Of a stretch of 64,000 nucleotides of DNA, positions 1 to 8,565 are shown piece by piece (within the stretch, counting starts at the first letter, position 1; each line of letters begins with the position of its first letter). The notes beneath the pieces are model-generated. The model did not search any database. It was not told where the DNA came from and saw only the letters and a program-made list of their open reading frames with translations. Source of the stretch: Novosphingobium olei (GTDB lineage: Bacteria > Pseudomonadota > Alphaproteobacteria > Sphingomonadales > Sphingomonadaceae); NCBI RefSeq assembly GCF_012927405.1, contig NZ_JABBGM010000001.1:316001-380000 (forward strand), read 5' to 3'. A program made the position numbers and the translations under genes.

Positions 1-2
1 GC

Positions 3-404
3 AACGACATCGTCGTGGTCGATGGCGACAACCCGCCCAGTTCGTTCAACATCACCGGCAACCGCCTGCCCAACGCACCGAGCCTGTCGGTTTCGGGCGG
101 CATCGAATATGCCTTCCCGGTCGGCAGCGGCAAGCTGACGCCACGCATCGACGGCAAGTACAGCTCGGCGTTCTACTATTCTGTGTTCAACAACAGCGAC
201 ACGCAGAGCCGCCCCTATGCCACGGGCAACGCTTCGCTGACCTACGAGCCGGAAAACGGCCAGTGGTCGGTGACCGCGTTCGTGCGCAACTTTACCGACA
301 AGGTCGTGCTCGCCAACGCGCAGCGTAACTTCGTGTCGAACCTGAACACTTATCAGTTCCAGCCGCCGCGCACCTGGGGCGTGCGCTTCGGTTGGAAGAT
401 CTGA
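3..404 (+). CDS. TonB-dependent receptor, C-terminal end (5' partial)
   Basis: The reading frame enters from the left edge and ends at a TGA at 402-404. The visible 133 residues look like the last beta-strands of an outer-membrane TonB-dependent receptor. They contain alternating polar/aromatic strands, the phrase YATGNASLTYEPENGQWSV, the typical VRNFTDK turn (residues about 95-101) and a closing strand PPRTWGVRFGWKI. Such receptors import bulky substrates through the outer membrane. It is followed by a clear terminator, so it ends its own transcript. Its place beside the catabolic genes suggests it takes up their substrate, but the plug and signal peptide lie outside the window, so the ligand cannot be judged. 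Confidence 0.85.
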   Translation, partial: NDIVVVDGDNPPSSFNITGNRLPNAPSLSVSGGIEYAFPVGSGKLTPRIDGKYSSAFYYSVFNNSDTQSRPYATGNASLTYEPENGQWSVTAFVRNFTDKVVLANAQRNFVSNLNTYQFQPPRTWGVRFGWKI

Positions 405-422
405 TCTCCGCCTAGTCCAGAC

Positions 423-462
423 GGGCGCCGGTTCCAAAGTGGGCCGGCGCCCAACTCTTTTT
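423..462 (+). terminator. Rho-independent terminator after the TonB receptor
   Basis: A perfect 9-bp GC stem (423-431 pairs with 444-452) has a 12-nt loop and is followed by TCTTTTT at 456-462. It sits 19 nt after the receptor stop codon. A GTG at 439 in frame with the next gene lies inside this hairpin, which argues against using it as a start. Confidence 0.85.
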
Positions 463-474
463 GCGAAAGCCCGC

Positions 475-1869
475 ATGCCGATGTCCCCGCAGGCCGATAC
501 CCGGCGAAATCTCGCCTTGCTTACGGTCATGCTCGCGTTCGTGCTCGACATCGCCGATTCCACCATCGTCAACACCGCGCTGCCTGCGATCCAGCAGGAG
601 CTTTCCGCATCGAACGCGGCGGCGCAGTGGATGGTGGCGGGCTATTTCCTCAGTTTTTCGGTGTTCCTTGTCGCCGGCGGGCGGCTGGGTGACCTGTTCG
701 GATATCGCCGCCTGTTCCTGGCCGGCGTTGCGGCCTTCACGCTGGCCTCGCTGGGTTGCGGCATGGCGCAGAGCGCGGACCAACTGGTCGCCTGTCGCGT
801 GGCGCAAGGCTGCGCAGCCGCGCTGATGGGGCCGCAGGTGATGGCAGTGGTGCAAGTCCTGTTCTCGCCCACCGAACGCATCGCCAAGCTTGCGTGGTTC
901 GGGACGCTGGGGGGCATCGCCGCCGTACTCGGGCCGATCGTCGGGGGGCTGTTGATCGCGGCGAACCCGTTCGGCCTTGGCTGGCGTGCGGTGTTCCTGA
1001 TCAATCTTCCCATCGGGGTCGTCGCGCTGGCGGCAGGCACGCGCTTCCTGCCCGATGCGCGCTCGCCCGATGCGCAGGGCCTCGACCTTGGCGGTACCGC
1101 GCTGCTCGGCGCAGGGTTGGTCGCACTGCTGGTGCCGATGGTGCAGGGGCCCGAGCTTGGTTGGCCGGTGTGGACGCTCGCGCTGCTCGGCGCCGTTCCT
1201 CTGATTGCGGTGCTGGCGCTGGCCCATGCCCGAGCGCGCGGGCGCGTAGGCAAGGATCGGCTGATTGAGCCGACGCTGTTTCACGAACGCGCCTTCACGC
1301 TGGGGTTATCGGCTTCCGTTTGCTTTTCGGCGGGCGTGAGCGGCTTCGTACTGGTCTTCGCGCTCGCGGTGCAGCACCTGTTGGCGCGCAGCCCGCTCGA
1401 TACCGCGTTGCTGCTGGCGCCGTTCGGCGTGGGCGTATCGCTCGGCATCGCCTTCGTCGGCCGCAAGCTGTTGCCCAGACTCGGCAAGTGGATCCCTTTC
1501 GTTGGCGCGAGCGCGATGGCACTGCTGGGCGCGTCGGTGCTGCTGCTGGTGCCCACTGCCCCGCCGACCGCTTTGCTCGCCGTGCTTCTGGTGCCGACGG
1601 GGCTCGCCATGGGCATGGTAGCCGGACCGTTGACGCCGATTGCGCTGGCCCGCGTTCGCCACGCCCATGCCGGCATTGCCAGCGGCATGCTCAAGACCGC
1701 ACAGCAGGTCGGCGGGGCGTTGGGGGCGGCTGTCGTGGGCGGCGCGTGGTTCGCAGGCCACGGCACCACGATCGCCGCGGTGGTGCTGGCCGCCATTCTC
1801 GGAGCTGCTGCATTGTGCGCAGCGGCCCTGCCACGTAGCCTGTTCGGCTCCACGGGAGAGCAGCCATGA
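475..1869 (+). CDS. MFS transporter, DHA2 (14-TMS) family
   Basis: Predicted inner-membrane major facilitator of about 464 residues with many hydrophobic helices. The N-terminal region has LDIADSTIVNTALPAIQ, typical of DHA2/EmrB-QacA permeases. GRLGDLFGYRRLFLAG is the loop 2-3 signature, and GPIVGGLL is the motif C region. The ATG at 475 (or 481) is preferred because the upstream in-frame GTG at 439 falls in the terminator stem. Its stop overlaps the next ATG in an ATGA, so the two genes are translationally coupled. Inference: it moves the substrate or product of the adjacent sugar-oxidation genes. Drug efflux is the family alternative. Confidence 0.88.
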   Translation: MPMSPQADTRRNLALLTVMLAFVLDIADSTIVNTALPAIQQELSASNAAAQWMVAGYFLSFSVFLVAGGRLGDLFGYRRLFLAGVAAFTLASLGCGMAQSADQLVACRVAQGCAAALMGPQVMAVVQVLFSPTERIAKLAWFGTLGGIAAVLGPIVGGLLIAANPFGLGWRAVFLINLPIGVVALAAGTRFLPDARSPDAQGLDLGGTALLGAGLVALLVPMVQGPELGWPVWTLALLGAVPLIAVLALAHARARGRVGKDRLIEPTLFHERAFTLGLSASVCFSAGVSGFVLVFALAVQHLLARSPLDTALLLAPFGVGVSLGIAFVGRKLLPRLGKWIPFVGASAMALLGASVLLLVPTAPPTALLAVLLVPTGLAMGMVAGPLTPIALARVRHAHAGIASGMLKTAQQVGGALGAAVVGGAWFAGHGTTIAAVVLAAILGAAALCAAALPRSLFGSTGEQP

Positions 1870-2984
1870 CTCGACGTTTGCGCATGGGGATGATCGGCGG
1901 CGGGCCGGGGGCCTTCATCGGCCCCGTCCACCGCATTGCGGCCGAGATGGATCGCGAGATCGAGCTGGTCGCGGGCGCCTTTTCGTCCGACGCAGCGCGC
2001 TCGGCGGCGGCGGGCGAAGTCTATCGCATCGATCCGGCGCGCGCCTACAGCGATGTCGCGGCCATGCTGGCGGGCGAAGCTGCGCGGGATGACGGGATCG
2101 ACTTCGTCGCCATCGTCAGCCCCAATCATCACCACCTGCCCGCCGCGCGCGCCGCTCTTGCCGCAGGCATTCCGGTTTTGAGCGACAAGCCGATGACCGC
2201 CACGCTGGCAGAGGCGAAGGAACTGGCCGCCCTCGTCGCGGCGGCAGGGCTGCCCTATGGCCTGACCTACACCTATTCCGGGTATCCGCTGGTGCGCGAA
2301 GCGCGCGCGCGCATCGCCGCTGGCGCGATCGGCACCGTGCGCAAGGTGGTGGTGGAATATCCGCAAGGCTGGCTCGCAGGCGAAGCTGCGGGCAAGCAAG
2401 CCGAATGGCGCGTCGATCCGGCGCGCGCGGGCGATGGCGGCTGCATCGGCGACATCGGCGTCCATGCCTTCCACCTCGCCGAATTCGTCACCGGTCTTGC
2501 CGTCACCGAACTGCTCGCGGACCTTGGCGCGGTCGTTCCCGGGCGCGCGCTCGACGATGACTGCACCGTGCTGCTGCGCTTCGCCAATGGCGCGCGCGGG
2601 GTGCTGCTCGCCAGCCAGATCGAGGTGGGCGAACTGAACGGCCTGCGCTTCCGCATCTATGGCGACAAGGGCGGCCTCACCTGGCGGCAGGAGGAACCCA
2701 ACACGCTGATCCTCAATCGGCTCGATGGCAGCAGCGAGGTGATCCGCGCCGGCACCGGGCTGCTCGGCCCCGATGCTGCCGCGCGCAGCCGGACGCCGGG
2801 CGGCCACCCCGAAGGCTATCTCGAAGCGTTTGCCAACCTCTACCGCGATTTCGCCGCGCAGCTGCGGGGCGAGCCGGCGCCGCTGCTGCCGGGCATTGCC
2901 GAAGGCCTGCGCTCGATGGCCTTCATTGCCGCCGCCGTTGCCGCCAGCCGCGCCCGCGCCGGCTGGGTCACGCTCGATATCTGA
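1866..2984 (+). CDS. Gfo/Idh/MocA family oxidoreductase
   Basis: A 372-residue NAD(P)-dependent dehydrogenase of the glucose-fructose oxidoreductase/inositol dehydrogenase family. The N-terminal Rossmann motif is MGMIGGGPGAFIG, and the family motif DKPMTATLAEA (residues about 109-119) carries the catalytic Lys-Pro. The middle contains GGCIGDIGVHAFHLAEF, with the usual Asp/His pair. The start overlaps the MFS stop by 4 bp. The next gene, a TIM-barrel isomerase, follows after 13 nt. These enzymes commonly oxidise or reduce C3 of glucosides, as E. coli YcjS does. The neighbours make a role in 3-keto-sugar metabolism plausible, but the substrate is not readable from sequence. Confidence 0.9.
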   Translation: MTRRLRMGMIGGGPGAFIGPVHRIAAEMDREIELVAGAFSSDAARSAAAGEVYRIDPARAYSDVAAMLAGEAARDDGIDFVAIVSPNHHHLPAARAALAAGIPVLSDKPMTATLAEAKELAALVAAAGLPYGLTYTYSGYPLVREARARIAAGAIGTVRKVVVEYPQGWLAGEAAGKQAEWRVDPARAGDGGCIGDIGVHAFHLAEFVTGLAVTELLADLGAVVPGRALDDDCTVLLRFANGARGVLLASQIEVGELNGLRFRIYGDKGGLTWRQEEPNTLILNRLDGSSEVIRAGTGLLGPDAAARSRTPGGHPEGYLEAFANLYRDFAAQLRGEPAPLLPGIAEGLRSMAFIAAAVAASRARAGWVTLDI

Positions 2985-2997
2985 AAGAGGTTCAGCC

Positions 2998-4050
2998 ATG
3001 AAGACGATCAAGGGCCCCGGCATTTTCCTCGCGCAGTTTGCGGGCGATGCGGCCCCGTTCAATTCGCTCGACGCGATTGCCGACTGGGCTGCTGCGCTTG
3101 GCTACAAGGGTCTGCAGCTGCCATCGAACGATACGCGCCTGTTCGATCTGGCGCTGGCCGCGCAGAGCCAGGACTACTGCGACGAAGTGACGGGCAAGCT
3201 CGCCGCCAAGGGCCTTGCCATCACCGAGCTGTCGACCCACCTACAGGGCCAGCTGGTGGCGGTGCACTCTGCCTACGATGCGCTGTTCGATGGCTTCGCC
3301 GCTCCCGAAGTGCGCGGCAACCCGCAGGCGCGGCAGGCCTGGGCGGTAGAGCAGATGGGCCTTGCCGCCGTTGCAAGTCGCCGCCTTGGCCTTACCACCC
3401 ACGCCAGTTTCTCGGGCGCGCTCGCCTGGCCCTATTTCTACCCCTGGCCGCAGCGCCCGGCGGGGCTGGTGGACGACGCGTTCGACGAGCTCGCGCGGCG
3501 CTGGAAGCCGATCCTCGATGTGTTCGATGAAAACGGCGTCGACATCGGCTTCGAGATCCATCCCGGCGAGGATATTCACGATGGCATCACCTTCGAGATG
3601 TTCCTTGCGCGCACCGGCAACCACCCGCGCGCCAACATCCTCTACGATCCCAGCCACTTCGTGCTGCAGCAGCTCGATTACCTCGCCTTCATCGACATCT
3701 ACCACGAACGCATCAAGTGCTTCCACGTGAAGGACGCCGAGTTCCGCCCCTCGGGCCGCATCGGCGTCTATGGCGGTTACCAGAACTGGGTCGATCGTCC
3801 CGGCCGTTTCCGCAGCCTGGGCGATGGGCAGGTCGATTTCGGGCAGGTCTTCAGCAAGATGGCCCAGTACGACTACGCCGGCTGGGCCGTGCTCGAATGG
3901 GAATGCGCGCTCAAGCATCCCGAACAGGGCGCGGCCGAAGGCGCGCCGTTCATTGCGCGCCACATCATCCGCACCACGGACCGCGCCTTCGACGATTTCG
4001 CCGACAGCGGCTCGGACCGCGCGCTCAACCGCAAGCTGATGGGCTTCTGA
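2998..4050 (+). CDS. Sugar phosphate isomerase/epimerase family (TIM barrel)
   Basis: A 350-residue protein of the xylose-isomerase-like TIM-barrel superfamily. Candidate metal ligands appear in order: the Glu of DIGFEIHPGE, the Asp/His of NILYDPSHF, HVKDAEF, and the late Glu of AVLEWECALKHPEQ. This gives the usual E-D-H-E pattern. The ATG at 2998 follows GAGGTTC. The gene lies between a Gfo/Idh enzyme and a GMC dehydrogenase pair. In E. coli YcjR (3-keto-guloside 4-epimerase) and the C-glycoside deglycosidases (DgpC/CarC type), such barrels act on 3-keto sugars. Either role would fit, and simple isomerisation of a free sugar is the alternative. Confidence 0.88.
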   Translation: MKTIKGPGIFLAQFAGDAAPFNSLDAIADWAAALGYKGLQLPSNDTRLFDLALAAQSQDYCDEVTGKLAAKGLAITELSTHLQGQLVAVHSAYDALFDGFAAPEVRGNPQARQAWAVEQMGLAAVASRRLGLTTHASFSGALAWPYFYPWPQRPAGLVDDAFDELARRWKPILDVFDENGVDIGFEIHPGEDIHDGITFEMFLARTGNHPRANILYDPSHFVLQQLDYLAFIDIYHERIKCFHVKDAEFRPSGRIGVYGGYQNWVDRPGRFRSLGDGQVDFGQVFSKMAQYDYAGWAVLEWECALKHPEQGAAEGAPFIARHIIRTTDRAFDDFADSGSDRALNRKLMGF

Positions 4051-4052
4051 TC

Positions 4053-4676
4053 ATGGCTGTCGATCGCCGCGAATTCCTCTCGGGCGCTGCCCTGCTGGCC
4101 TTGGCGCTCGGCATTCCCGTCGCCGCCGTCCGGCTCAGCGACATGGCCGACGCTGACCTGCCGACGGCGCGCCAGCGCGTGTTGGCGCGCGAGGTCAGCC
4201 AGCTCGTGATCCCGCGCACCGGCACGCCGGGAGCTGGGGAGGTGGGCGTCGGCGACTTCCTGATCCTCGCCCTTGCCCATGGTCTTGACGGCAGCCGCGA
4301 ACCGGCGAGCGCCTCCAGCCCTGCCGGCGAACCGATGCCCTTGCGTCCCGACGGCTCGCTCGACCACTTGCTCTGGCTCGAACGCACGCTCGACCGCGCC
4401 GGCGGCGGCGATTTCCTCGGTGCTGCACCGCAGGCTCGCGCCGCCATGCTTGCCAAGCTCGATGCGACAGCGTTCCCGCCGGGACCGCCGCCGGCCGATC
4501 CGTCGCCGTGGGCCCTGGTCAAGGGCCTCATCCTCACGGGCTACTATACCAGCCAGACCGGCGCCGCGCAGGAATTGCGCTACGAACTCGTGCCCGGCCG
4601 CTTTGACAATGACATCCCGCTGACCCCCGGATACCGGGCCTGGTCGAGCGACTGGACCGCAGTGGAGTTCGGCTGA
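4053..4676 (+). CDS. Gluconate 2-dehydrogenase subunit 3 family protein (small subunit of GMC dehydrogenase)
   Basis: A 207-residue protein starting MAVDRREFLSGAALLALAL. This is a twin-arginine type N-terminus (RREFLSG followed by a hydrophobic segment), so export with a folded partner is expected. The rest matches the pattern of gluconate 2-dehydrogenase gamma-type subunits, which act as small subunit or chaperone for membrane-bound GMC flavoproteins, as in Caulobacter LacA and sorbitol/glucoside dehydrogenases. The stop TGA shares one base with the ATG of the GMC gene, so the pair is coupled. The large subunit lacks its own signal and would piggy-back through Tat. Confidence 0.85.
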   Translation: MAVDRREFLSGAALLALALGIPVAAVRLSDMADADLPTARQRVLAREVSQLVIPRTGTPGAGEVGVGDFLILALAHGLDGSREPASASSPAGEPMPLRPDGSLDHLLWLERTLDRAGGGDFLGAAPQARAAMLAKLDATAFPPGPPPADPSPWALVKGLILTGYYTSQTGAAQELRYELVPGRFDNDIPLTPGYRAWSSDWTAVEFG

Positions 4677-6364
4677 TGCAGCACCAGTTTGACGCGATCG
4701 TGGTGGGCTCGGGCATCACCGGCGGCTGGGCGGCCAAGGAACTGACCGAAGCCGGCCTGAAAGTCCTGATGATCGAGCGCGGCCGCAAGATCGAGCATCA
4801 GGTCGACTACGACACCGAGACCAAGGCCCCGTGGGAATTGCCGTTCCGCGGCCTCGGCGATGCCGCGCTCTATGCCCGCGAATACGCGGTGCAGCGCAAG
4901 AACCGGCACTTCAACGAATTCACCGAAGGGCACTTCGTCAACGACAAGGACAACCCCTACGAGACCGGTGCGGACACCGATTTCACGTGGTTCCGCTCCT
5001 ACCAGCTGGGCGGTCGTTCGCTGACGTGGGGGCGCCAGTGCTATCGCTGGTCGGACTACGATTTCGGTGCGAACAAGCGCGACGGCCACGGCACCGACTG
5101 GCCGATCCGCTATGCCGAACTCGCGCCGTGGTATGACAAGGTCGAGGAGTTCGTTGGCGTGTCGGGCGCGAAGGAAGGGCTTGCGCAACTGCCCGATGGT
5201 CATTTCCAGCCGCCGATGGCGCTCAACGTGGTCGAACAGGCCGTGCGCGAAAGGATCGCCGCGCAGTGGCCCGAACGCTGCCTGACGGTGGGGCGCACGG
5301 CCAATCTGACGGAGGCCAAGGAGGCCGAGGGCCGCTCGCACTGCCAGTACCGCTCGATCTGCGCGCGCGGCTGTTCCTATGGAGCCTACTTCTCCACCCA
5401 GTCCTCGACGCTTCCGGCAGCGACGAAGACCGGGTTGCTCACCGTCGTCACCGACGCGCAAGTCGAAAAGGTCGATTACGACCCCAAGACCCGCCGCGTG
5501 ACGGGCGTGCGCTGGATCGAGACGAAGACGGGGGCGCGCAAGGCTGCCACCGCGCGGCTCGTCTTCCTCAATGCAGGGGCCTTCAACTCGGTTCACCTGC
5601 TGCTCAATTCGGCAAGCGAGGCGATGCCCAATGGCCTCGCCAATGGCTCGGGCGTGCTTGGCACGCACATCATGGACCACGCCAACACGCTGTCTGTCAT
5701 CGCCGAGTTCCCCGGATTTTCAGACCGCACCAGCTTCGGCAACCGCCCTACGGGCATCGTCATCCCGCGCTTCCGCAATCTCGAAACGCTCGACGGGCAG
5801 GGCTTCACGCGCGGCTATTCCTATCAGGGCGGCGCACTGCAGAGCGGCTGGAGCCGGGGCAAGCGGATGGCGGGCACCGGCGCGGGCTTCAAGGACGATC
5901 TGCAACAGGTCGGCCCGTGGCGCATGGTGCTGGTCACGTTTGCCGAAAGTCTGCCGCGCGCCAGCAACCGGCTGACGCTGGGCAAGGCCACCGATCCGCG
6001 CGGCGTGCCCCAGCTTGAAGTCCACTTCGCCCACGGCGCAGAGGAACATGCGGCGCTTGCCGATGCCAAGGAACAGGCGGCGGTGATGATGACGGCTGCG
6101 GGCGGCAAGGTGCTGATGGGCATGGACCGTCCCGGCCCCGGCGGCAGCGCGATCCACGAGATGGGCGGCGCGCGCATGGGCTGGGACCCGCAGACCTCGG
6201 TGCTCGACCGCTTCAGCCGCGCCCACCAGGTGGCCAACCTCTATGTGACCGACGGCGCGCAGATGAGCTCGTCGGCGTGCCAGAATCCCTCGCTCACCTA
6301 CATGGCGTTGACCGCGCGTGCCTGCGCTCATGCGGTGGAACAGATGAGGGCCGGGGTGATCTGA
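4676..6364 (+). CDS. GMC family FAD-dependent oxidoreductase (large subunit)
   Basis: A 562-residue flavoprotein. The N-terminal dinucleotide-binding motif is VVGSGITGGWAAKEL followed by an acidic end of strand 2 (MIERGRKIE). The C-terminal half has HEMGGARMG (catalytic-type His at about 494) and CQNPSLTYMALTA (Asn at about 537), as in GMC oxidoreductases. A Cys-rich insert (SICARGC) near residue 230 is typical of the gluconate/sorbitol/glucoside dehydrogenase branch. It pairs with the Tat-signal subunit upstream. Likely reaction: oxidation of a secondary alcohol on a sugar or glycoside in the periplasm, with electrons passed to the respiratory chain. The cytochrome partner is not in this window. 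Confidence 0.92.
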   Translation: MQHQFDAIVVGSGITGGWAAKELTEAGLKVLMIERGRKIEHQVDYDTETKAPWELPFRGLGDAALYAREYAVQRKNRHFNEFTEGHFVNDKDNPYETGADTDFTWFRSYQLGGRSLTWGRQCYRWSDYDFGANKRDGHGTDWPIRYAELAPWYDKVEEFVGVSGAKEGLAQLPDGHFQPPMALNVVEQAVRERIAAQWPERCLTVGRTANLTEAKEAEGRSHCQYRSICARGCSYGAYFSTQSSTLPAATKTGLLTVVTDAQVEKVDYDPKTRRVTGVRWIETKTGARKAATARLVFLNAGAFNSVHLLLNSASEAMPNGLANGSGVLGTHIMDHANTLSVIAEFPGFSDRTSFGNRPTGIVIPRFRNLETLDGQGFTRGYSYQGGALQSGWSRGKRMAGTGAGFKDDLQQVGPWRMVLVTFAESLPRASNRLTLGKATDPRGVPQLEVHFAHGAEEHAALADAKEQAAVMMTAAGGKVLMGMDRPGPGGSAIHEMGGARMGWDPQTSVLDRFSRAHQVANLYVTDGAQMSSSACQNPSLTYMALTARACAHAVEQMRAGVI

Positions 6365-6386
6365 CGCGGACTGCCCGGCGGGGCGG

Positions 6387-7328
6387 TCAGGCGGCAACCG
6401 GGACCGGGTTCTGCCGGTCCCGCTCGGACACCGCTTCGTCCAGCCGGTCGAGCAGCCATAGCAGCACGGGATCGTTGGCGCGCGCGCGGTGGTACTGCAC
6501 CGTTTCGCGCATCGGCGGCATCGCGAAGGGAAGGGGGGCGAAGGCAATCGGGTAATGCCGCGCCGCATCCTGCGCAAGCCGCGCGTGCATGACTGCCAGC
6601 CGTTGCGTGCCGACCAGCAGCGGCGGCACTTGCGCAAAGCCCGGAACCACTACCTCTTCGCGCCGGGTAATCCCACCTGCGCGCAACTGCGCCTCGGCAA
6701 AGGAAAGGCGCGACAATCGCCCGATCCGCACGGTGACATGGCCAGCCGCGGTGAAGGCGGCCTTGTCGATGGCACCTTCGCGCTGGAACAGCGGGTTGCG
6801 GTTCCAACCAGCGACGACGTGGTGTTCCTCCAGCAGCGGACGCACCGGATGGTCAAGGCTCGCCCATTCGGCGGGCACGATCAGCAGGTCGATCTCTCCC
6901 CGGTCAAGCAGGCCGCCGGCATTGTCGTCGGGCGGGACAACTTCCAGCGCGATACCCGGCGCAAGCTCGGCCAGCCGCAGCGACAGCGGCGCCAAGGCGA
7001 CGCTGGTGATGTAGTCCGCCGTGCACACGCGCACCCGGCGCTGCTCGGTCTCTGGCGAGAAGTTCGTCGGCTGGCCCACCAGCACGTCGAGTTCGGTCAG
7101 CACCGACTTGAGCATCGGCTTCAGGCGCAGTGCATAGGGGGTCGGCACCATGCGCTTGCCATGGGCGCTGAGCAGCGGATCGCCGAACCATTCGCGCAGA
7201 CGGGCCAGCGCCGCGCTGGCCGCCGGCTGGCTGAGATAGAGCCGCTCAGCCGCCCGCGTGACGCTCGCTTCCTCGAGCAAGGCGTCGAGTGCGACGAGCA
7301 GGTTGAGGTCGAGTCCCTTGAAGCGCAT
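6387..7328 (-). CDS. LysR family transcriptional regulator (NodD/LinR-like)
   Basis: A 313-residue regulator. It begins MRFKGLDLNLLVALDALLEE, the N-terminus typical of the NodD/LinR subgroup. The helix-turn-helix covers about residues 17-60 (SVTRAAERLYLSQPAASAAL), followed by the substrate-binding domain. The open frame runs on upstream antisense to the monooxygenase gene, but the conserved N-terminus fixes the start at 7328. It is divergent from the ring-hydroxylation operon and convergent with the GMC gene. LysR proteins of aromatic pathways usually activate the divergent operon in response to the substrate or an intermediate, and that is the likely role here. Confidence 0.93.
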   Translation of the reverse strand: MRFKGLDLNLLVALDALLEEASVTRAAERLYLSQPAASAALARLREWFGDPLLSAHGKRMVPTPYALRLKPMLKSVLTELDVLVGQPTNFSPETEQRRVRVCTADYITSVALAPLSLRLAELAPGIALEVVPPDDNAGGLLDRGEIDLLIVPAEWASLDHPVRPLLEEHHVVAGWNRNPLFQREGAIDKAAFTAAGHVTVRIGRLSRLSFAEAQLRAGGITRREEVVVPGFAQVPPLLVGTQRLAVMHARLAQDAARHYPIAFAPLPFAMPPMRETVQYHRARANDPVLLWLLDRLDEAVSERDRQNPVPVAA

Positions 7329-7436
7329 GTGCCATAAATAGCATGGATCGTCATGGATCAGAACAAATCGTTTTTGTGATGGCGCGCGCATGACTAGCTT
7401 GGGCGGCACAAGATTTAGCGGACCCGGGAGATCCCA
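7329..7436. promoter_or_regulatory. Divergent control region between lysR and the aromatic operon
   Basis: This 108-bp gap holds a direct repeat of CATGGATC (7342-7349 and 7352-7359, period 10 bp, one helical turn). Directly after it is an interrupted inverted repeat ACAAA-N5-TTTGT (7363-7377) of the T-N11-A type LysR proteins recognise. The local A/T richness stands out. The right-hand gene starts with TTG at 7437 behind a GGGAG ribosome-binding site (7426-7430). The operator assignment is inference. Confidence 0.5.
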
Positions 7437-8543
7437 TTGCGCACCCTTATCATCGGCGCCGGCATCGGCGGCCTTTCCGCCGCCATTGCGCTCAGCCGCA
7501 AGGGGCATGACGTCACCATTGTCGAACGCGACCCGGAATGGTCGGTCTACGGCGTTGGTATCATCCAGCAGGCGAATGTCGTGCGGGCGATGGACCAGCT
7601 GGGCGTGCTCGATCGCTTCCTCGATGCGGCCTGCGGCTTCGATGCGGTGGAGATTTTCCTGCCCGATGGCAGCAAGGTTGCACGCGTGCCCGCGCCGCGG
7701 CTGGTCGAAGGCAAGCCCGCCAACGTCGGCATCGGCCGGCGTGCCCTGCAGCAGGTGCTGGGCGAAGCGGCAAGGGACCACGGCGCGCAGATCCGCTTGG
7801 GTGTTACCGCAACCTCGTTCGCCGATGACGGCAAGGCCGTCACCGTCGACTTGTCCGATGGCGGCCGCGAAACCTTCGATCTGGTGATCGGTGCGGATGG
7901 CGTCTATTCGCAGACCCGCGCCGAAATCCTGCCGCAGGCAGAGACGCCGCAATTCACCGGTCAGGCGGTGTGGCGTTACAACTTCCCGCGTCCCGCCGAT
8001 CTCGATGCGCTGCAGATCTACAACGGCCCCACCGGCGTGGGCCTCGTGCCGATGAGTGCGGACACGATGTACATGTTCGTGACCACGCCCGAGCCGGGCA
8101 ATCCGCGCTATCCGCGCGAGGGCATCGCAGCAGAGATGCGCGCCAGGATCGCCCGCTGCTCGCCGCAGATCCGTGCCCTTGCTGACCAGATCACCGACGA
8201 TGACGGGGTGGTCTATCGCCCGCTCGAAGCGACCATGGTCCACGGGCCCTGGAGCCGGGGGCGCATCGGTTTGCTGGGCGATGCGGTCCACGCGACGACG
8301 CCACATCTGGGCCAGGGCGCGGGCATGGCGATCGAGGACGCGATCGTGCTGGCCGAGGAGCTTGAACGCCACCCGGAGGTGGAGACCGCGCTCAAAGCCT
8401 ATCGCGATCGCCGCTACGAACGCTGCCGCTACATCGTCGAGGCGAGCCTTGCCATCTGCAAGGGCCAGCTCGGCGAAGCGCCGCCGGTCGATAATCACAA
8501 GGCGACGGGCGAGATGTTCGCCGTCGTTTCGCAACCCATCTGA
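7437..8543 (+). CDS. FAD-dependent monooxygenase (aromatic-ring hydroxylase)
   Basis: A 368-residue group A flavoprotein hydroxylase. All three family motifs are visible: the N-terminal GxGxxG (IIGAGIGGLSAAIAL), the DG motif (LVIGADGVYSQTR, about 150-162) and the GD motif (LLGDAVHATTPHLGQGAG, about 279-296). It resembles salicylate/3-hydroxybenzoate hydroxylases. The start is TTG at 7437, supported by GGGAG six bases upstream and by the motif beginning at once. It leads the operon that also encodes a ring-cleavage dioxygenase, so it probably inserts the second hydroxyl that makes the catecholic ring. The exact substrate is not deducible. Confidence 0.9.
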   Translation: MRTLIIGAGIGGLSAAIALSRKGHDVTIVERDPEWSVYGVGIIQQANVVRAMDQLGVLDRFLDAACGFDAVEIFLPDGSKVARVPAPRLVEGKPANVGIGRRALQQVLGEAARDHGAQIRLGVTATSFADDGKAVTVDLSDGGRETFDLVIGADGVYSQTRAEILPQAETPQFTGQAVWRYNFPRPADLDALQIYNGPTGVGLVPMSADTMYMFVTTPEPGNPRYPREGIAAEMRARIARCSPQIRALADQITDDDGVVYRPLEATMVHGPWSRGRIGLLGDAVHATTPHLGQGAGMAIEDAIVLAEELERHPEVETALKAYRDRRYERCRYIVEASLAICKGQLGEAPPVDNHKATGEMFAVVSQPI

Positions 8544-8565
8544 TCTTGCCAAGGAGCGACACGCC

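Noticed and set aside
439..474. GTG at 439 as the MFS start
   Set aside because: It lies inside the terminator hairpin and adds a non-hydrophobic stretch unlike DHA2 N-termini; ATG 475 or 481 is better.
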